DNA of 64,000 nt from Occultella aeris (GTDB lineage Bacteria > Actinomycetota > Actinomycetes > Actinomycetales > Beutenbergiaceae), in contig NZ_CACRYJ010000059.1 in assembly GCF_902703175.1 (NCBI RefSeq), forward strand, positions 62,001 to 126,000, read 5' to 3'. Positions within the stretch are counted from its first letter, which is position 1. Every line of letters starts with the position of its first letter. The position numbers and the translations under genes were made by a program. This document shows, in pieces, positions 30,311-38,615 of this stretch. The notes beneath the pieces are model-generated. The model was not told where the DNA came from. It did not search any database and saw only the letters and a list, made by a program, of their open reading frames with translations.

Positions 30311-30337
30311 GTAGACCGACCTGTACCGCGCGGTCTA
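30311..30337. promoter_or_regulatory. TetR operator copy 3, with longer inverted repeat
   Basis: GTAGACCGACCTGTACC (30311-30327) is the third copy, and its arm TAGACCG also pairs with CGGTCTA at 30331-30337. It ends 10 bases before the TetR start codon, as expected for autorepression. Confidence 0.6.
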
Positions 30338-30347
30338 TGCTCGGGGC

Positions 30348-30986
30348 ATGGCGGACTTGGAGAAGGGCCCCACGGGCCGGCGCCGCGGCCGGGGCGCACG
30401 CGAGCGGATCCTCAGCGCGTCACAGCAGCTGTTCCGTGATCAGGGCGTCAACCGCACCGGCATGGACCAGCTCTGTGCCGTGGCCCAGGTGTCCAAGCGC
30501 ACGGCCTACCAGCACTTCACGAGCAAGGACGAACTCGTCGCCGAGTATCTGCGCCGGTTCGATCCCGACGTGATGCCCGGAGTGTTCGACCGCACCGATC
30601 TCACCCCGCGCGAGCGGCTCCTCGCCGCATTCGAGATGCCCGAGTCCACACCCCTGTGCCCATACATCGGGGCCGCCGTCGAACTCCACGACCCGCAGCA
30701 CCCCGCGTCCCAGTACGCCCGCGAGTACAAGACTGCGATCGCGGCGCGGCTCACCGAGACGGCCCGCCAGGCCGGTGCCTCCAACCCCGAACAGCTCGGC
30801 GAACAGCTGGCACTGCTGATCGACGGCGCCTCGGTCCGCACCCGGGTCCTCGACAGCGCCTCCTTCCCCACCGCCGCCGCCATCGCCGCCGTCCTCATCG
30901 ACAACGCCATCCCCGCGGCATCGCCCCGGCAGCCCAGCGATGGCGACGGGACCGGGTCTGCTCCCGTCCCGGTGGGAGCGCTGTGA
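30348..30986 (+). CDS. TetR-family transcriptional regulator
   Basis: The 212-aa protein has the TetR DNA-binding domain at about residues 15-65: ARERILSASQQLFRDQGVNRTGMDQLCAVAQVSKRTAYQHF, here split by its recognition helix TAYQHFTSKDELV. The C-terminal ligand domain is variable and does not name an inducer. The gene is divergent from the SDR/NADP-reductase pair. Three near-identical sites of 17-18 bp fill the gap between them, so it very likely represses both itself and the pair until a small molecule, possibly the SDR substrate, is bound. About 20 residues at the end (PAASPRQPSDGDG) look disordered. Confidence 0.88.
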   Translation: MADLEKGPTGRRRGRGARERILSASQQLFRDQGVNRTGMDQLCAVAQVSKRTAYQHFTSKDELVAEYLRRFDPDVMPGVFDRTDLTPRERLLAAFEMPESTPLCPYIGAAVELHDPQHPASQYAREYKTAIAARLTETARQAGASNPEQLGEQLALLIDGASVRTRVLDSASFPTAAAIAAVLIDNAIPAASPRQPSDGDGTGSAPVPVGAL

Positions 30987-31102
30987 CGGCTCGACCGATC
31001 GCCCTCACCCGCCGGCGACCTGCGAGGTAGCTCCGCGAGCCGGGTCTTGGTCGCCCTCGTGATGGCGTCGGCGAGTCTGGTCGAGCATCAAGACCTCGCC
31101 AG

Positions 31103-31345
31103 TCAGCCCCGGATGTCGCGGGGAACCTGGCCGTCGCGGGGATCGGGTCCGTAGCTGGAACGTTCGCCGATCGTGCCGTCGAGGTCTCTGATGATGTGGT
31201 CGACGCCACCGGTGCGTGCTTCCTCACGACCGACCGCAACGGCCTCGTCCCTGTCCTCGTGCGTGCTGAACGCCTTCTCGGTTCCTTCGCGGCGGTTCTT
31301 CCATTGCCCGTCGTCGTGGAACGTCTCGACGTCTCCGCGTGGCAT
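31103..31345 (-). CDS. DUF2188-like small protein
   Basis: The 80-aa protein reads MPRGDVETFHDDGQWKNRR, then STHEDRDEAVAVGREEAR, then HIIRDLDGTIGERSSYG. This strand-helix-strand pattern with a C-terminal RDLDGxI segment is that of DUF2188 proteins, small stress-associated proteins of unknown biochemical role that are common in actinomycetes. The ATG at 31345 starts directly at the conserved strand. It lies downstream of the Ku gene cluster on the same strand. Confidence 0.65.
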   Translation of the reverse strand: MPRGDVETFHDDGQWKNRREGTEKAFSTHEDRDEAVAVGREEARTGGVDHIIRDLDGTIGERSSYGPDPRDGQVPRDIRG

Positions 31346-31471
31346 CGGACCGACCTCCCTCACCTGCCGGCGGCGGGCACCTGGGAGTGCCTCGGCGGGC
31401 CGTCCGGCTCTGTACCGAGGCTGCCAGCAACGCCGCTGGTGCGCGCGCCGAGCGCCCGAGGGCGCCGGCGC

Positions 31472-31693
31472 TCAAGGGGCCCGCGGTCCGGACTCGGCCG
31501 GGGGCAGGCATCGGCACGCCGGCTCCAGATCCGCGCAGACCATGATGAGCGCGTGGCCCTCACCGGGTGTGTCACACCCGGGATCCGAACACGCCTGGGT
31601 CTCGTCGATGTGCACGATCCAGGTGTCGTGGCAGTGACGCAGGTGCGCCGACCCGCAACAGGGGCGAGCGGCCGTGGTGGTGGGGGCTGTCAT
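31472..31693 (-). CDS. Small Cys/His-rich protein coupled to Ku
   Basis: The 73-aa reading frame begins in the stop codon of the Ku gene (ATGA overlap), a strong sign of translational coupling. It has Cys/His clusters PCCGSAHLRHCHDTW, ACSDPGCDTPGEGH and ACRC, enough to bind one or two zinc ions. I do not recognise a family. It could be a small zinc protein made with Ku, or a chance frame, since GC-rich DNA favours long frames. The overlap and the residue pattern make it more likely real than not. Confidence 0.5.
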   Translation of the reverse strand: MTAPTTTAARPCCGSAHLRHCHDTWIVHIDETQACSDPGCDTPGEGHALIMVCADLEPACRCLPPAESGPRAP

Positions 31694-32685
31694 GAGGCCT
31701 TCTTCTTCTGGGTCTTGGCCGCCTCGGTGATCGCGTCGGCGAGCTCGTCCTTGGTCATCTGGGAGCGGCCCTCGACGCCGTAGTCCTTCGCGAGGTCGTA
31801 CAGCTGCTTCTTCGACTTCGCCGACACGTCCGGCGCGTCGGCGGACTCGGTCTTCTTGCGTTCGAGCCCGCCGGCCTGGTGGCGGTTGCCGGCCTTGTGC
31901 TGGCGGGAGGCCTCGACGGACTTGCGCAGCGCCTCCATCAGGTCGATGACGCCGCCGCCCTCGTCGTCCTCGTCGTCGCTCGCGGTGACGATGCCCTCAC
32001 CCTTGGCCTTGGCCTGCACTAGGTCGAGGACCTTCTCCCGGTAGGTGTCGACGTAGTTCGCGGGGTCCCACTTCGAGGTCATGGAATCGATCAGCGACGT
32101 CGCCATCTTCAGGTCCTTGTCGCCGGGCTTGCGCGCCGCCGGCACGCTCGGCAGCTCGGACTTGGGGTCGCGGATCTCGTCGGCGAAGAACATCGTCTCC
32201 AGCGTCAGCACCCCGTTGTGCGGGCGCACGGCGGCCAGGTACTGCTTGGAGCGCATCACGAAGTTCGCGATCGCGATCCGGCCGGTCTTCTCCATGGCGG
32301 CGGTCAGCAGCCGGTAGGCCCGCTCGGCCGCCTCGTTCGCCGGGGCCAGGTAGTAGGTCTTCTGGTAGTGGATGGGGTCGATGTCCTCGGCATCGACGAA
32401 GTCGGTGATGTCGATCGTGCGCGAGCGGCCCGGTGCGATCTCGTCGAGCTCGTCCGGATCGAGGAGTACGTACTCGCCGCTGTCCAGCTCATAGCCCTTG
32501 ACGATGTCGTCGTAGTCGACCTCCCTGCCGGTGTCCTCGTTGACCCGCTTGTACCGGATCCGCGAGGACGTGCCCTTCGCGAACTGGCGGAAGTGGATCG
32601 TCTTGTCCTCGGTGGCCGAGTACAGGCCCACGGGCACGTTCACCAACCCGAACGCCAACGCACCGGTCCAGATCGACCGCGCCAT
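31690..32685 (-). CDS. ku: Non-homologous end-joining protein Ku
   Basis: Bacterial Ku binds DNA double-strand ends as a homodimer and recruits LigD. The protein starts MARSIWTGALAFGLVNVPV, the hallmark N-terminus, and has RYKRVNEDTGREVDYDDIVKGYE, AEDIDPIHYQKTYYLAP and LETMFFADEIR of the beta-barrel. After an acidic stretch (DDEDDEGGG) near residue 250, a C-terminal extension ends in KKQLYDLAKDYGVEGRSQMTKDEL (shown in part by its helices), a SAP/Rho-N-like DNA-binding module seen in other actinobacterial Ku proteins. The length is 331 aa. No ligD is in this window. Confidence 0.95.
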   Translation of the reverse strand: MARSIWTGALAFGLVNVPVGLYSATEDKTIHFRQFAKGTSSRIRYKRVNEDTGREVDYDDIVKGYELDSGEYVLLDPDELDEIAPGRSRTIDITDFVDAEDIDPIHYQKTYYLAPANEAAERAYRLLTAAMEKTGRIAIANFVMRSKQYLAAVRPHNGVLTLETMFFADEIRDPKSELPSVPAARKPGDKDLKMATSLIDSMTSKWDPANYVDTYREKVLDLVQAKAKGEGIVTASDDEDDEGGGVIDLMEALRKSVEASRQHKAGNRHQAGGLERKKTESADAPDVSAKSKKQLYDLAKDYGVEGRSQMTKDELADAITEAAKTQKKKAS

Positions 32686-32804
32686 CACGCACCTCCGCAT
32701 CACCTCGAGGGTCCTGGCCTATGAGTGCCACTGTGGCGGCACGGGACGGCGTTGGCCACCGGAGAGCGCGCAGCCTGGCGCCGTGGAGGCCCTAGGACGA
32801 GGAC

Positions 32805-33878
32805 CTACCAGACGAGTCCATCCAGATGGCTATGGCCGGAGAGCAGGCGAGCGATGCGGTCCTGCGCCACTTCGCGGACGTCAGGCTGGGGATGGTGTGC
32901 GTAGAGCGCGAGCTCCATGTACATGTCATAGAAGGTCAGCCGCTCGCGCAGGTGCTCGCGCTCGAACAGCTCCGGATACGCGCCGCGCAGCCACCCGGGG
33001 ACCTCGGTGAGGGTGGTCTCGTCGAGCCCTTGTTCCTCGGGTGTGGGTGGGTACTCCCGCGCTCTCGCGCACCAGCGCAGGATGGTATCGAGCTCCGCGT
33101 CCGCCGGCTGAGCCAACGCCTCCGCGAAGTCGATCAGACCGGTGACGCGTCCTTGATCGACCATCACGTTGGATCCATGTAGATCACCGTGGACGAGCAC
33201 GGGTTCGTCGGCGGCGAACAACCCCAGCCGCTCCTGGAGCCAATCAGCGACGTCCGCGAGCAGTCGCGAGTCATGACCGGGCCGTCGCCGGGCGGCCTCG
33301 ACCTGCTGGAGCGCCGCACTCACGACGGGTGGGTGGTACGCGGGCCACGGATTGCCGGCGAGCGCGCCGGCCAGCCACGGCGGCAGCAGGTCGGCCGGGA
33401 CGGGAACGCCGTGCAGGGCGCGCAACGCAACCCCGAGGCTCTCGATCATGGCTTGGCGCGTCGCCGAGTCCGCCGCCGGCCACGCCTCGGACAGGGTTTG
33501 GCCGGGCAGTCGTTCGGAGACGTACCACGGCCCGTCCGGGCCGTCGCCGTGGGCGAGCATGCGGGCGTGTGGAACCTCGCTGCCGGTCAGCAGGCTGACG
33601 ACGGCGGCCTCGTGGCGATACGCGTCGCGGAACTGTCCGTTGGTGTTCAGTCGTACGACGTATTCGTCGCCGACCCACACGCGGCTGACCCAGCCGGCCT
33701 TGGGAAGAACGTGCCCGGTCGCTGCCAGGCCAGCGGCCGCCAGCGTCCTCAGCAGCGCCGGATCGGTAGCCGGCTCGCCGACGAACGATGTTAATTGGTC
33801 GCACACGTACAGAGCCTCGCACGCATCGGTGCCGTGGACCGCGCCAGGATTGAGGGCCGCTCCTGCGGAGGACGTCAT
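32805..33878 (-). CDS. Aminoglycoside phosphotransferase-family kinase
   Basis: The 357-aa protein has the APH/choline-kinase fold. The N-lobe holds VVRLNTNGQFRDAYRHEAAV (Lys replaced by Arg in the ATP-binding strand) and the C-lobe has the catalytic HGDLHGSNVM and the metal-binding Asp in LIDFAEA. Members phosphorylate aminoglycosides, macrolides or other small molecules, and sequence alone does not give the substrate. The ATG at 33878 is used; residues 1-50 are poorly conserved and the true start could be later. It is on the same strand as Ku, 119 bases upstream, with no sign of a functional link. Confidence 0.82.
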   Translation of the reverse strand: MTSSAGAALNPGAVHGTDACEALYVCDQLTSFVGEPATDPALLRTLAAAGLAATGHVLPKAGWVSRVWVGDEYVVRLNTNGQFRDAYRHEAAVVSLLTGSEVPHARMLAHGDGPDGPWYVSERLPGQTLSEAWPAADSATRQAMIESLGVALRALHGVPVPADLLPPWLAGALAGNPWPAYHPPVVSAALQQVEAARRRPGHDSRLLADVADWLQERLGLFAADEPVLVHGDLHGSNVMVDQGRVTGLIDFAEALAQPADAELDTILRWCARAREYPPTPEEQGLDETTLTEVPGWLRGAYPELFEREHLRERLTFYDMYMELALYAHHPQPDVREVAQDRIARLLSGHSHLDGLVW

Positions 33879-34008
33879 GCTCAAGGCGCAAGGTCCTTTA
33901 AGGGCCGAGGAGGCGAAGGGTCGGACATTGCGGGCCCGGTCAGGCGGACGACCACGGCCTCAACTTGTGGGCGGCGGCCTGTCAGGCGCCGACTGTTGGG
34001 TGGGTTGC

Positions 34009-34338
34009 TCAATCGCGTCCGGCTGCGACGTCAGCGTCGAGTTCTGCTTCCAGGTCGGAACGGTCGAAGCCGAGCGCGTTGATTGCCTCACCCAGTTCGG
34101 TGCGGGTTCCGTCATCGGTGACGAGCCGGTCGAGGAGGAGAACACTCTCCTGCAGGTCGCGCTCCAGTCGCTGGATCTCGTTGAGGTGTTGCATGCTGAT
34201 CATGGCTGCCACGGGCTTCCCGTGACGCTCCACGACGACGTCTTGGCCCTGCTCGGCTGCCCGCACGAGCCTGGGCACGCCGCGGGTCGCGGCTTCGGTG
34301 GCGGAGACGACATGGGGGACGGCCGCTGGGGTGCTCAC
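34009..34338 (-). CDS. Phd/YefM-type antitoxin, apparently without toxin
   Basis: The 109-aa protein has the Phd/YefM DNA-binding fold: VSATEAATRGVPRLVRAAEQGQDVVVERHGKPVAAMIS. A longer acidic C-terminal helix would normally bind a toxin (LERDLQESVLLLDRLV, FDRSDLEAELDADV). It begins with GTG. No RelE, Doc or PIN gene follows within the next 130 bases or precedes it, so it is orphaned here or acts on a toxin elsewhere. Confidence 0.75.
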   Translation of the reverse strand: MSTPAAVPHVVSATEAATRGVPRLVRAAEQGQDVVVERHGKPVAAMISMQHLNEIQRLERDLQESVLLLDRLVTDDGTRTELGEAINALGFDRSDLEAELDADVAAGRD

Positions 34339-34425
34339 GACCTAATCCAAACAGATTCCGGCACAGATTACTTGGCTGGGTTCGATCGTATTTCCGGCGC
34401 GGGAGGACGCGCACTGCGAGTGAGT

Positions 34426-34445
34426 GGCGCTTCCGCGGAAGCGCC
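34426..34445. repeat. 20-bp perfect palindrome, copy 1
   Basis: GGCGCTTCCGCGGAAGCGCC is identical to copy 2 (36267-36286), and its 18-bp core is identical to copy 3 (48099-48116). It lies in the gap between two divergently transcribed genes and has no T run, so it is not simply a terminator. Confidence 0.85.
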
Positions 34446-34779
34446 GACGGCCTTCGGTGTCGGCGGGTTCGGGCACGATCCCGGTCGTGAGACTGAGTCG
34501 ACTGCCGTTACGGCCGAAGAGGCAGCCACGATCGTTGGGGCCACCCGCCTCGAGGATCCACGCTGCGCGGCCGTGCGTCCCGTCCCGGCCGCGCCTGACT
34601 GCCGATCGTCGGCGAGCGTTGGACGTGCCGATCTACTTCACCGTGTGAAGGTCGAGACGGTCACCGGAAGGCGATTCCACGTCACTGCCGTGCACGCCGA
34701 CCCAGAGCCGCGCACGGACGTCTCCGACGTCCCCGGTTGGAGCTTCCCCCTGTCATCGGACTACCGGCGCACTCGCGCG
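34446..34779. other. Intergenic stretch, nothing recognised
   Basis: No reading frame in these 334 bases looks like a real protein on either strand. The stretch lies between the palindrome and the abiE operator. Confidence 0.5.
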
Positions 34780-34823
34780 GTACCAAACGTCATCACGTAT
34801 GATTATCTGTAGACGTTTTGTAC
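34780..34823 (+). promoter_or_regulatory. abiE promoter with inverted-repeat operator
   Basis: Arms GTACCAAACGTC (34780-34791) and GACGTTTTGTAC (34812-34823) pair with one mismatch and flank a -10-like TATGAT (34798-34803). AbiEi antitoxins are known to repress their own promoter by binding inverted repeats, so this is the likely operator. A ribosome binding site, GGAGGGAGG, follows at about 34827-34835. Confidence 0.6.
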
Positions 34824-34840
34824 TCGGAGGGAGGCCTCGC

Positions 34841-35401
34841 ATGGCGAGGGCACTGACGCCAAGCACCGCAAAGCATGAGGGTCTATCTCGGAGCGCCCTC
34901 TACCGCGCTACGCAGCAAGGTCGCTATCAGCGGATAGCCCGCGGCATCTACCTATCTACAGATGCGGACGCGACGGACTGGGACTGGGTCGAGGCCACGA
35001 CCCGGCGCGCGGACGCGACCATCTGCCTGACGTCCGCGTTGGCGCACCATGATCTGATCGACACGATTCCTGCAGCGCTGGACATCGCGATACCCCGCGG
35101 CTCCCGCACTCCTGCCTGTGGCCCGTCGATCGCCTGGCACCAGTTCGATCGGGCCACTTTCGAGATCGGGCGGGACGAGATCGCCATTCCCGGCACCGAT
35201 CTTGCGATCGGCATCTACTCGCAGGCACGCTCGATCGTCGACGCGTACCGACTCCGCGGCGAGATCGGCTACGAACTCCCGCGAGACGCGTTGAAGGAGT
35301 GGCTGCGCCGTGGTGGCAAGCCGCCCGAGCTCATCGGGATCGCTTCTCGGCTCCCGCGTGCCCAGGGCCCGATCCAGCAGGCATTGGATGCTCTCGGATG
35401 A
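34841..35401 (+). CDS. abiEi: Type IV antitoxin, AbiEi family
   Basis: The 186-aa protein has an N-terminal winged helix (GLSRSALYRATQQGRYQRIARGIY is its recognition part) and the AbiEi C-terminal domain (ALAHHDLIDTIPAALDIAIPRG, RSIVDAYRLR). AbiEi represses the operon and counteracts the AbiEii nucleotidyltransferase. The ATG at 34841 is chosen for the ribosome binding site directly before it. The stop overlaps the toxin start (ATGA). The pair is a known phage-abortive-infection type, although this family also includes non-defensive members. Confidence 0.85.
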   Translation: MARALTPSTAKHEGLSRSALYRATQQGRYQRIARGIYLSTDADATDWDWVEATTRRADATICLTSALAHHDLIDTIPAALDIAIPRGSRTPACGPSIAWHQFDRATFEIGRDEIAIPGTDLAIGIYSQARSIVDAYRLRGEIGYELPRDALKEWLRRGGKPPELIGIASRLPRAQGPIQQALDALG

Positions 35402-36248
35402 GTGCCGGGAGTGAGACGTTCCGCAGGATCCAAGCCGCGGCACGTTCGAATGCGGCGAAGACCGGGGGTGCGTCGCCGACGCAGGAGTATCTGATCCGAC
35501 ACTCGCTGGAGTCGTTCCTCGACCGCCTGGCGCGAACGGAGCACGCCGAGGGCTTCATCCTCAAGGGCGGCATCCTCCTCGCCGCCTACGGCGTGCGCCG
35601 ACCCACCAAGGACGCCGATGCCAATGCGGTCGGAGCTGATGTCACGGCGGCGCACGTCGCCAGCGTGGTTCACGACATCGCTGCAGTCGAAGTAGAGGAC
35701 GGAGTGAGTTTCGACTTGCAGTCCATCACTGTGCACGAGATTCGCGAGCGAGCCGAATATCCGGGCCTCCGCCTACGAATCAAGGTAGCCATCGGACCGT
35801 GGAGTGGCACCGTCGTGTGGGATGTGTCGACAGGCGATCCGATCGTTCCCCCGCCGCGCATGGTCACGATCGACCGGGTCCTCGGCGAGCCGATCGTGCT
35901 TCTCGGCTACGCGCCCGAGACCACGATCGCCGAAAAGTCGGTGACCATTCTCGAGCGCGGCATCGCGAGTACTCGCTGGCGCGATTATGTCGACATCGTC
36001 CAGCTCGCCCGGCAGGGTTTCGACCCCGACGAACTGCTCGCCTCCGCACGGGCGGTGGCGCTCCACCGCGGCGTCGAATCCACCCCATCGCGCCTCTCCT
36101 GGCGGGGTACGGCGAGGTCGGGCAGACCAAGTGGGCAGCATGGCGCCGCAAGGAACGCCTCGAGGCGGTGTGTGAAGAGCGGCTCGATGCGCAAATCGCG
36201 CTGGTGGCCGCCTATCTCGATCCGGTCTTTGCACAGGGACCTGCGTAG
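35398..36248 (+). pseudogene. abiEii: AbiEii-type nucleotidyltransferase toxin with frameshift
   Basis: The N-terminal 225 codons are intact. They contain FILKGGILLAAYGVRRPTKDADANAV, in which the metal-binding DAD pair of the AbiEii/AbiGii fold is visible, and TTIAEKSVTILERG, where a conserved Lys lies. Near 36076-36084 the frame changes: the original frame continues as unrelated Ser/Arg-rich sequence to 36348, while the next frame gives HPIAPLLAGYGEVG, then KWAAWRRKERLEAV and VAAYLDPV to a TAG at 36248, the expected C-terminus. One lost base in a CC/AC run explains this. With it restored the protein would be about 283 aa. It could be an inactivated toxin or a sequencing error. Confidence 0.72.
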
Positions 36249-36266
36249 ATTCGTCCGCCCACCCAG

Positions 36267-36286
36267 GGCGCTTCCGCGGAAGCGCC
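36267..36286. repeat. 20-bp perfect palindrome, copy 2
   Basis: This copy, GGCGCTTCCGCGGAAGCGCC, is identical to copy 1. It lies 18 bases after the abiEii stop and before the ROK regulator. Confidence 0.85.
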
Positions 36287-36400
36287 ACCAATACGTCGGT
36301 GAGGCGAGCGACCCAGGCCCCGACTGGCCCGCAGACACCGCGCGATGAGACGTCTGTTCGCCGCCGAACAGATGACCGTTGACTTGGCCAGATCCATCCT

Positions 36401-36422
36401 CTTAATATGTGTCTAAATTAAG
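36401..36422. promoter_or_regulatory. Putative ROK regulator operator
   Basis: An AT-rich island in GC-rich DNA carries the inverted repeat CTTAAT (36401-36406) and ATTAAG (36417-36422), 19 bases before the ROK gene start. ROK repressors such as XylR and NagC bind similar TTA-rich palindromes, so autoregulation of the sugar operon is likely. Confidence 0.6.
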
Positions 36423-36441
36423 TCACGAACGAAGAGGTGTC

Positions 36442-37665
36442 ATGACTGGGACACGGACGTCACTGCCGGACCGGGGCGAGCTCGGGCCCGCGAGCGTCAT
36501 CGCCGCGCTGGGCGCCAAGGGACCGATGTCCCGCGCCCAGCTCGCCCGCGCCCTGCGGGTCAGCCCCGCGACCATCACCCAGGTCACCAAGTCCCTCCTG
36601 AGTCTCGGCGTGATCACCGAGCTCGACGTGGTGTCCTCCGGCGGCGGGCGCCCGGCGCAGCTGCTCGGCCTCGTGGACGGCGCCGGGGTCGGGGCGATCG
36701 GCGCGAAGGTCACCGCGGACCACGTCACGATGGTCCAGGTCGGTCTCGACGGCGCAGTCCGCGACATCCTCCACGAACCGTTCGACCCCTCCAGTCCGGA
36801 CGCACTGGACGTGCTGGCCCGGCTGCTCGCCGCGGCGATCGCCCGCTACGACGGCTTGCTCCTGGGCATCGGCGTCGGCGTGCCCGGCACCGTGGACGAT
36901 CAGGCCAGCGGGGTGGTGCAGGCACCGACGCTGGGGTGGCGCGAGGTCCCGGTCGGCACGTTCCTGCGCCGCGAGCTCGATCTGCCGGTGCTCGTCGACA
37001 ACGACGTGAACACCCTCGCCGTGGCCGAGCGCCTCTACGGCACCGCGGGTTCGCATGACTCCGCGCTCATCGTGACGATCGGCCGGGGCATCGGCTGCGG
37101 CATCGTGGTGGACGGGAACCTGCACCGCGGTGCCGACGGTGGCGCCGGCGAGATCGGCCACTTCCCGGTCGCGGCGGACGGCCCGGTCTGCGGCTGCGGT
37201 AACACTGGCTGCCTCGAGGCCTTCATCGGGGACGAGGCACTCGTGCGCACGGCGCGCGAGGCCGGCGCCATCGGGCCTCGCAGCGGCAAGGTCGCGCTGC
37301 GCCGTGCCGCCGACGCCGGCGACGCGGCCGCCCGGAGCGTGTTCGCCGACGCGGGCGCGCTGCTCGGGCGAACGCTCGCCGGGGTGGTGCACACCGTCGC
37401 ACCCGAGATCGTGGTGGTCCTCGGTGAGGGCACGGACTGCTGGCCGCACTGGGAGGAGTCGTTCGAGCGGGCGTTCCGGCGGCACCTGCTGCCGGGCCGC
37501 CGCAGCCTCCCGTTCGCCGTCGAGTCCTGGTCGGACGAACGCTGGGCGGCCGGCGCCGCGGCCCTTGTGCTGCACACCCCGTTCGACGCGGCCGGTGCGA
37601 GCGGTGACCAGGGGCGGCTCATCAGGGCCCGGCTGCACACCGGCAGTGCGGCGGCGATGCGATGA
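36442..37665 (+). CDS. ROK-family transcriptional repressor (XylR/NagC type)
   Basis: The 407-aa protein has an N-terminal winged helix-turn-helix (MSRAQLARALRVSPATITQV) and a ROK sugar-kinase-like domain with GIGVGVPGTVD, VDNDVNTLA and the zinc motif CGCGNTGCLE near residue 252. Its length and HTH make it a repressor rather than a kinase. The ATG at 36442 follows GAAGAGG. It starts a run of six overlapping or closely spaced genes for sugar uptake and glycoside cleavage, and it probably senses the transported sugar or its phosphate. Its stop overlaps the first permease (ATGA). Confidence 0.88.
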   Translation: MTGTRTSLPDRGELGPASVIAALGAKGPMSRAQLARALRVSPATITQVTKSLLSLGVITELDVVSSGGGRPAQLLGLVDGAGVGAIGAKVTADHVTMVQVGLDGAVRDILHEPFDPSSPDALDVLARLLAAAIARYDGLLLGIGVGVPGTVDDQASGVVQAPTLGWREVPVGTFLRRELDLPVLVDNDVNTLAVAERLYGTAGSHDSALIVTIGRGIGCGIVVDGNLHRGADGGAGEIGHFPVAADGPVCGCGNTGCLEAFIGDEALVRTAREAGAIGPRSGKVALRRAADAGDAAARSVFADAGALLGRTLAGVVHTVAPEIVVVLGEGTDCWPHWEESFERAFRRHLLPGRRSLPFAVESWSDERWAAGAAALVLHTPFDAAGASGDQGRLIRARLHTGSAAAMR

Positions 37666-38615
37666 GCACCGCACCGGCGCCCGCCGTCAGCCCCCGTGTC
37701 GTGGACGCCACGAGCGCGAGCACGAAGCGCGCCAAGCCGCGCCGGCGCGGGCTGCGCACCCTCGGCTGGGCACTGCTGTTCCTGCTCCCCAGCGCGATCC
37801 CGCTCACCGCGTTCACCCTCGTACCGATGATCTCCTCCGCCTGGGTCAGCCTGCACGACTGGAACCTCATCTCCCCGATGGAGTGGGTCGGCCTGGAGAA
37901 CTACCGCGAACTGCTCGCGGACCCGCGCACCCGCGACGTCTTCGCCAACACCGCGACGTACATCCTCGGCTACCTCCCGCTGGTCTACATCGGCGGCCTC
38001 GGCCTGGCGCTCGCGCTGAACCGGGCGATGGCCGGCATCGCGTTCCTGCGCGGCGCGTACTTCCTGCCGGTGGTGACGAGCTGGGTGGTGGTTGCCCTCG
38101 TCTGGCAGTGGCTGCTGAGCCCGTCCAACGGCCTGGTCAACACCGTGCTCGGCGCCATCGGGATGCCGGAACCCGGGTGGTGGACCGACCCCGCGTGGGC
38201 GATGCCGTCGATCATCCTGGCCTCGGTCTGGAAGGATCTCGGCTTCGTCATGGTCATCCTGCTCGCGGGACTGCAGGCCCTCCCGCAGGAGGTGCTCGAG
38301 GCCGCCCGGGTCGACGGCGCCGGCGCCTGGCGCCGGTTCTGGCACATCACACTCCCGCTCCTATCCCCCTCGACGTTCTTCGTGGTGGTGATCTCCCTCA
38401 TCAACGGGTTCCAGGTCTTCGACCAGGTGAACGTCATGACCGACGGCGGCCCGGCCGGCGCGACCCAGGTGGTGGTCGGGCAGATCTACGACCTCACGTT
38501 CCGCTATGGGCGCGCGGGTGACGCCTCCGCCCTGTCCTGGCTGCTGTTCGCCCTCGTGCTCGTCATCACCGCGATCCAGATCCGCGGCCAGCGCCGGTGG
38601 GTGACCTATGCCTGA
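37662..38615 (+). CDS. Sugar ABC transporter permease, MalF type
   Basis: The 317-aa membrane protein begins with a basic cytoplasmic segment (KRAKPRRRGLRT) and has about six transmembrane helices. The conserved EAA loop reads LPQEVLEAARVDGAGAWRRF near residue 210, the contact site for the ATPase. It belongs to the CUT1 family (oligosaccharide uptake). It overlaps the ROK stop by four bases and the second permease by eight. No ATPase gene is in the operon. CUT1 systems often share one MsiK-type ATPase encoded elsewhere, which is the likely case here. Confidence 0.88.
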   Translation: MSTAPAPAVSPRVVDATSASTKRAKPRRRGLRTLGWALLFLLPSAIPLTAFTLVPMISSAWVSLHDWNLISPMEWVGLENYRELLADPRTRDVFANTATYILGYLPLVYIGGLGLALALNRAMAGIAFLRGAYFLPVVTSWVVVALVWQWLLSPSNGLVNTVLGAIGMPEPGWWTDPAWAMPSIILASVWKDLGFVMVILLAGLQALPQEVLEAARVDGAGAWRRFWHITLPLLSPSTFFVVVISLINGFQVFDQVNVMTDGGPAGATQVVVGQIYDLTFRYGRAGDASALSWLLFALVLVITAIQIRGQRRWVTYA

